From an uncultured Burkholderiales Genera incertae sedis bacterium (GTDB lineage: Bacteria; Pseudomonadota; Gammaproteobacteria; Burkholderiales; Eutrophovitaceae), in NCBI GenBank assembly GCA_905479505.1, contig CAJQMS010000123.1, positions 1 through 9,100 on the forward strand: 9,100 nt of DNA, written 5' to 3'. The translations under genes and the position numbers were made by a program. The notes beneath the pieces were generated by a model. That model had not been told where the DNA came from. It did not search any database and saw only the letters and a program-made list of their open reading frames with translations. Positions 6,051-9,100 of the stretch are shown here, in pieces. The stretch's first letter is position 1; the number at the start of each line of letters is the position of its first letter.

Positions 6051-6764
6051 AGTATCAATTTAGGATTTAAGCGATTACTCTCATACCTCTCACTAACAGG
6101 TCTATTGTTAGCCAGTATGGCTTGGGCAAACCCAGCACCAAACGTAACTCTTACCTTTGAAGTGAATATGGGTGACCTTAAAATCGGAAAAGGTATTGAT
6201 AAGCTCCAACATAACTCAAGCGTTTACACCCTCAGTAGTAAAATTATTCCTAAGGGACTAGCGTCGCTATTTTTGTCAAAAATTGAGCGCGAAAGTAAAG
6301 GATCGATTGTACTAGAAGGTCTAAGGCCAGATTACTTCAGTGAGACTGGCAATAAGAAAAAAGGGTCAAGGGAGGCGACCTTTGACTGGGTAAACAATCA
6401 ACTAACATTAGTGACTAAGAACGGACGAGAAACCCTACCTCTCACAATCTTTAGCGCGGACCAGGCAACACTTCCGTACCTTTTCTCTTTTCAGGCGAAG
6501 CTGCCAGATACATCATCAATCCACATTACCGACGGTAGGCGGTTGAAACTCTACAAATACCAGCGCCAGGAAGATGATGTTCTCACGACCGCAATCGGCG
6601 AGGTGAGAGTCGCTCATTTTAAAAAAATAATCAAAAATGAAAATGACCGGCAATTTGAATTTTGGTTGTCTTATGAGCATAATTTTCTCCCAGTGAAACT
6701 GAAGTTTGTGGACAAAAAAGGAAATGTAATCCAATCAACCGTTACAAGTGTGACGACGGATTAA
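6048..6764 (+). CDS. DUF3108 protein, probably secreted to the periplasm
   Basis: The function is not known. The 238-residue product opens with a classical signal peptide: basic K8-R9, a hydrophobic stretch about 10-24, and A-W-A at 25-27 before N28, so cleavage after A27 is expected. The mature part is rich in predicted beta strands with DUF3108-like blocks: FEVNMGDLKIGKG (37-49), IERESKGSIVLEGLRPDYFSE (from about 79 to 99), REATFDW (108-114), and a late FWLSYEHNFLPVKLKFVDKK region (205-224). I see no catalytic signature or lipobox, so it may be a structural or binding protein of the envelope. Genes of this family following purN recur in beta- and gammaproteobacteria, as I recall. The start is TTG with a good Shine-Dalgarno sequence. 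The stop codon abuts the methyltransferase ATG with no gap, so the two are probably translationally coupled. Confidence 0.85.
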   Translation: MSINLGFKRLLSYLSLTGLLLASMAWANPAPNVTLTFEVNMGDLKIGKGIDKLQHNSSVYTLSSKIIPKGLASLFLSKIERESKGSIVLEGLRPDYFSETGNKKKGSREATFDWVNNQLTLVTKNGRETLPLTIFSADQATLPYLFSFQAKLPDTSSIHITDGRRLKLYKYQRQEDDVLTTAIGEVRVAHFKKIIKNENDRQFEFWLSYEHNFLPVKLKFVDKKGNVIQSTVTSVTTD

Positions 6765-8024
6765 ATGGACTCTTTGAACACAAGGACGTTTGAAGCCGCG
6801 GTAACAGCAACGAGAGAACTGCTGAAATTCGTATCTCCGGCAGATATGACCTTATCCACTTTCTTTAGAAAAAATAAAGAATTAGGTAGCCGTCAACGTC
6901 CGGTCGTTGCTAATTTGGCGTACAGCGTTATTCGTAATAAAACATACCTGGAAATCATTTCAGGGTCCAACGAAGCACCGACACTCTGCTTAGCCGCGCT
7001 CAATAAAATCTTTGGAGTGTCCCCTAAATCGCTCAAGAATAAACTCGCCCCAAAATGGCACCAATACATCGAAGGACTTAGTGAGCGGAAACAGACGGAA
7101 CTGAAAGTCGAGGACAGATATTCAATACCTACCTGGTTGTGGGACAAACTTGAATCACAATATGGGCATGAAAACGCCTCAAAGTTGGCTCAGTCCCTTC
7201 TACGTAAAGCACACTTCGATCTACGGGTGAATTCAGTAAAAGCATCGCGTGAGGAGGTATTGGGAAATCTGGCTGCGGAAGGAATAGAGGCAATACCTAC
7301 CAAATTTTCACCCTCTGGCCTCCGTCTGAAAGATAATTTTTCATTACAAAGACATAAACTGTTTCTTGAGGGAAATATTGAAGTTCAAGATGAAGGCAGC
7401 CAACTGCTCGCCCAACTTGTAGGGGCAAAACGAGGTCAAATGGTTGTCGACTTTTGCGCTGGAGCTGGAGGAAAAACATTGGCGTTAGGAGCGATGATGG
7501 GTAACTCAGGTCGTCTTTATGCGTTCGATGTTTCTGCTAAGAGATTAGACCGACTGAAGCCTCGGTTAAAGCGGTCTGGCCTTTCAAATGTGCACCCACA
7601 ATTGATCGGGAGCGAAAATGATCCGAGAATTCAAAGACTCTTCGGAAAAATAGACCGAGTGCTGATTGATGCACCTTGTAGCGGCCTGGGTACACTGCGT
7701 CGAAATCCCGATATGAAATGGCGACAAACCAGTGAAGATATCGCGTCGATGACAGAAAAACAGCTTCGAATTCTTAAAGCAGCCAGTAAACTGGCGAAGC
7801 CACAAGGACTCGTTATATACGGGACTTGTAGTTTGCTTAGAGATGAGAACGAAACTGTAGTAGAACGATTTCTATCTGAACAGAAGGGAAAATTCGAACT
7901 CGTTAATGTAGCAGAGCTGCTCGATATCGATGGAATTGATGTTAATTCAGCCCCATATTTGAGATTATTACCAAGTACTCACGACTGCGATGGCTTTTTC
8001 GCCGCTGTGTTTAAAGCAATGTGA
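6765..8024 (+). CDS. RsmB/NOP-family RNA (cytosine-5) methyltransferase
   Basis: This SAM-dependent methyltransferase makes 5-methylcytosine in RNA, most likely ribosomal RNA. It has 419 residues (E. coli RsmB 429). The N-terminal 130 or so look like the helical NusB-type RNA-binding domain, with LGSRQRPVVANLAYSVIRN (40-58). The Rossmann domain carries VEVQ-type pre-motif EVQDEGSQL (206-214), SAM-binding DFCAGAGGKTLALG (229-242), acidic AFDVS (253-257), motif IV DAPCSGLGTLRRNPD with C305, and motif VI YGTCSLLRDENE with C355. In this family the motif VI cysteine attacks cytosine and the motif IV cysteine helps release the product. Both are present. The sequence resembles a shorter betaproteobacterial paralogue found beside DUF3108 more than canonical RsmB, which usually sits with fmt, so the exact target (C967 of 16S or another site) is uncertain. 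The ATG directly follows the previous stop. Confidence 0.88.
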   Translation: MDSLNTRTFEAAVTATRELLKFVSPADMTLSTFFRKNKELGSRQRPVVANLAYSVIRNKTYLEIISGSNEAPTLCLAALNKIFGVSPKSLKNKLAPKWHQYIEGLSERKQTELKVEDRYSIPTWLWDKLESQYGHENASKLAQSLLRKAHFDLRVNSVKASREEVLGNLAAEGIEAIPTKFSPSGLRLKDNFSLQRHKLFLEGNIEVQDEGSQLLAQLVGAKRGQMVVDFCAGAGGKTLALGAMMGNSGRLYAFDVSAKRLDRLKPRLKRSGLSNVHPQLIGSENDPRIQRLFGKIDRVLIDAPCSGLGTLRRNPDMKWRQTSEDIASMTEKQLRILKAASKLAKPQGLVIYGTCSLLRDENETVVERFLSEQKGKFELVNVAELLDIDGIDVNSAPYLRLLPSTHDCDGFFAAVFKAM

Positions 8025-8171
8025 GCATTAAATATCTAAAAATTTAAGATAAATAAAGGCTATCAAAGAAACAATTTTGCGTTTTTTGAGTCAATTAAAT
8101 GTGAGTTTTGAGGCGTTTGTAGCTCAGGTAGTTTAAAATGCCTCCAACGGATTAATAAATAAGGATATTGA
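8025..8171. other. Intergenic region before the desaturase gene
   Basis: This 147-bp AT-rich gap contains no clear intrinsic terminator for the preceding operon. An imperfect AT-only inverted repeat (8033-8051) and a T6 run at 8082-8087 are too weak. TTGAGTCAA at 8086-8094 is a small palindrome. A loose promoter (TTGAGG 8108-8113, 18-bp spacer, TTTAAA 8132-8137) overlaps the hairpin described separately. AAGGA at 8161-8165 is a good Shine-Dalgarno sequence for the desaturase ATG. Confidence 0.7.
8110..8144 (+). promoter_or_regulatory. Nine-base-pair hairpin upstream of desaturase
   Basis: GAGGCGTTT (8110-8118) can pair with AAATGCCTC (8136-8144), eight Watson-Crick pairs and one G-U, around a 17-nt loop. 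No T-tract follows, so it is not a standard terminator. It ends 27 nt before the ATG and leaves the Shine-Dalgarno sequence free. It may be a leader structure, an operator-like dyad, or chance. Confidence 0.35.
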
Positions 8172-9100
8172 ATGGATCCAGTTACAATTACTGCAACTTC
8201 TTTTTGGGCAAGCGGACTCATTGAGCTTCCGTGGTGGGGTTATGTTTTAACCGCCCTTGGGCTTACTCATGTCACAATAGCGGCAGTGACAATTTATCTG
8301 CATCGACACTCAGCCCATAGGGCGCTAGAGCTCCACCCCTTGGTAGCGCATTTCTTCCGGTTTTGGCTTTGGCTGACAACAGGCATGATAACCCAACAGT
8401 GGACAGCCATTCATCGAAAGCACCATGCCAAATGCGAAACTGATGACGATCCCCATAGCCCACAAACGCTAGGTATAAAAAAAGTATTTACTGAAGGCGC
8501 TGAACTCTATAAAAAAGAAGCAAAAAACCAAGAAACAGTTGATAAATTTGGGCATGGAACGCCCGACGACTGGATCGAGAGGCGACTCTATGCAAAACAC
8601 GAGACGATTGGCATCGTGGCGATGTTATTCATTGATTTAATTTTATTTGGCCCCATAGGCATTACGATTTGGGCGGTTCAGATGATTTGGATCCCACTCT
8701 TTGCCGCGGGCGTTATAAATGGCGTCGGGCATTATATTGGTTACCGGAATTTTAACGTTAACGATGCGAGTACAAATATAAGTCCCTGGGGCATACTCAT
8801 CGGAGGTGAGGAACTGCACAACAACCACCATGCATATGCCTCGTCAGCAAAGCTGTCCTCTCGATGGTACGAATTTGACATAGGTTGGTTATACATAAGA
8901 ATTATGGAGATTTGTGGCCTTGCGAAAGTCAAACGAATGGCAGAAAAAGTAAAGCTATCGGAAGCTCGCCAAAGTATCGATGATAAAAATTTACAGGCGA
9001 TAATTACGCACCGCTGGGATGTGTTGGCGCAGTATTCAACTTCGCTCAAATCAACTTGCCTCGCCGAAATCAAACACATTGCTGACACTCATCGATTCAC
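8172..9100 (+). CDS. Membrane acyl-CoA/acyl-lipid fatty-acid desaturase, 3' end cut by window edge
   Basis: This is an inner-membrane di-iron desaturase that puts a cis double bond, probably delta-9, into saturated fatty acyl chains and thus tunes membrane fluidity. The visible 309 residues hold the three histidine boxes of the family: HRHSAH (44-49), HRKHH (81-85) and HNNHH (216-220), plus a further likely ligand H187 in GVGHYIGYRN. Hydrophobic segments at about 22-43, 60-76, 147-165 and 167-185 fit the usual two-hairpin membrane topology with the boxes facing the cytoplasm. The segment QQWTAIHRKHHAKCETDDD is very like bacterial delta-9 desaturases. The frame stays open to the right edge. 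Relatives I know of are near 390 residues, so the C-terminal tail is missing. ATG at 8172 has AAGGA 6 nt upstream. It is 147 bp beyond the methyltransferase and probably has its own promoter. Electron donors are not visible here. Confidence 0.93.
   Translation, partial: MDPVTITATSFWASGLIELPWWGYVLTALGLTHVTIAAVTIYLHRHSAHRALELHPLVAHFFRFWLWLTTGMITQQWTAIHRKHHAKCETDDDPHSPQTLGIKKVFTEGAELYKKEAKNQETVDKFGHGTPDDWIERRLYAKHETIGIVAMLFIDLILFGPIGITIWAVQMIWIPLFAAGVINGVGHYIGYRNFNVNDASTNISPWGILIGGEELHNNHHAYASSAKLSSRWYEFDIGWLYIRIMEICGLAKVKRMAEKVKLSEARQSIDDKNLQAIITHRWDVLAQYSTSLKSTCLAEIKHIADTHRF

Noticed and set aside
6852..6860. TTATCCACT, one base from the DnaA box consensus
   Set aside because: It is a single site inside the methyltransferase coding region, with no cluster and no AT-rich unwinding element, despite hda being nearby.
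8025..8100. Intrinsic terminator after the methyltransferase gene
   Set aside because: The candidate stems (8033-8051 and 8064-8079) are short and made almost only of A-T pairs, so neither meets the usual form.
8117..8130. TTGTAGCTCAGGTA, resembling the D-arm of a tRNA
   Set aside because: No acceptor stem, anticodon arm or T-loop sequence follows at the right distances, and the stretch forms the loop side of a simple hairpin.
8741..9088. 115-codon open frame on the minus strand
   Set aside because: It lies wholly antisense to the desaturase, whose histidine boxes prove the plus frame. The product has no family features.

Overview
The window looks like ordinary chromosomal DNA of a bacterium, most likely a betaproteobacterium with a compact genome and moderate to low G+C (mid-40s per cent by eye). 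Three things point there. The gene neighbourhood (hda, a HAD-IB phosphatase and pcnB diverging from purM-purN-DUF3108-RsmB-like methyltransferase) is, as I recall it, typical of that class. The RsmB-like and HAD-IB proteins carry the residue patterns of betaproteobacterial versions. The membrane desaturase has the W-T-A-I-H-R-K-H-H form common there. This assignment comes from memory of families and was not searched. A marine or freshwater lineage is plausible but unproven.

Left arm, read leftward (4117 down to 1): hda (regulatory inactivation of DnaA), a HAD-IB phosphatase, a FecCD/BtuC-type permease, its ABC ATPase, and pcnB (poly(A) polymerase), which is cut by the left edge. Gaps are 48 bp, 6 bp, a 14-bp overlap, then 65 bp, so the first four genes look like one transcription unit. 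pcnB may also have its own promoter, since a perfect TATAAT lies in the 65-bp gap. The importer pair is the unusual insert in an otherwise housekeeping cluster. It has no substrate-binding protein or outer-membrane receptor here, so its substrate (cobalamin favoured, ferric siderophore or haem possible) is open.

Centre (4118-4351): a 234-bp divergent regulatory region. It holds a hairpin followed by a T-rich tract that reads as a leftward intrinsic terminator just upstream of purM, a short dyad overlapping it, a weak promoter candidate, and a partial Fur-box-like sequence.

Right arm, read rightward: purM (GTG start), purN, a secreted DUF3108 protein (TTG start) and an RsmB/NOP-family RNA m5C methyltransferase. 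These are spaced 22, 6 and 0 bp apart and are very likely one operon, with steps 5 and 3 of purine synthesis encoded together. After a 147-bp gap with a 9-bp hairpin, a membrane fatty-acid desaturase gene begins and runs off the right edge.

All genes appear intact apart from the two cut by the window. I see no tRNA, rRNA, CRISPR array, insertion sequence or prophage gene. I did not find a convincing new system. The items most worth checking are the importer insertion, the leader structures of purM and the desaturase, and the uncharacterised DUF3108 protein.
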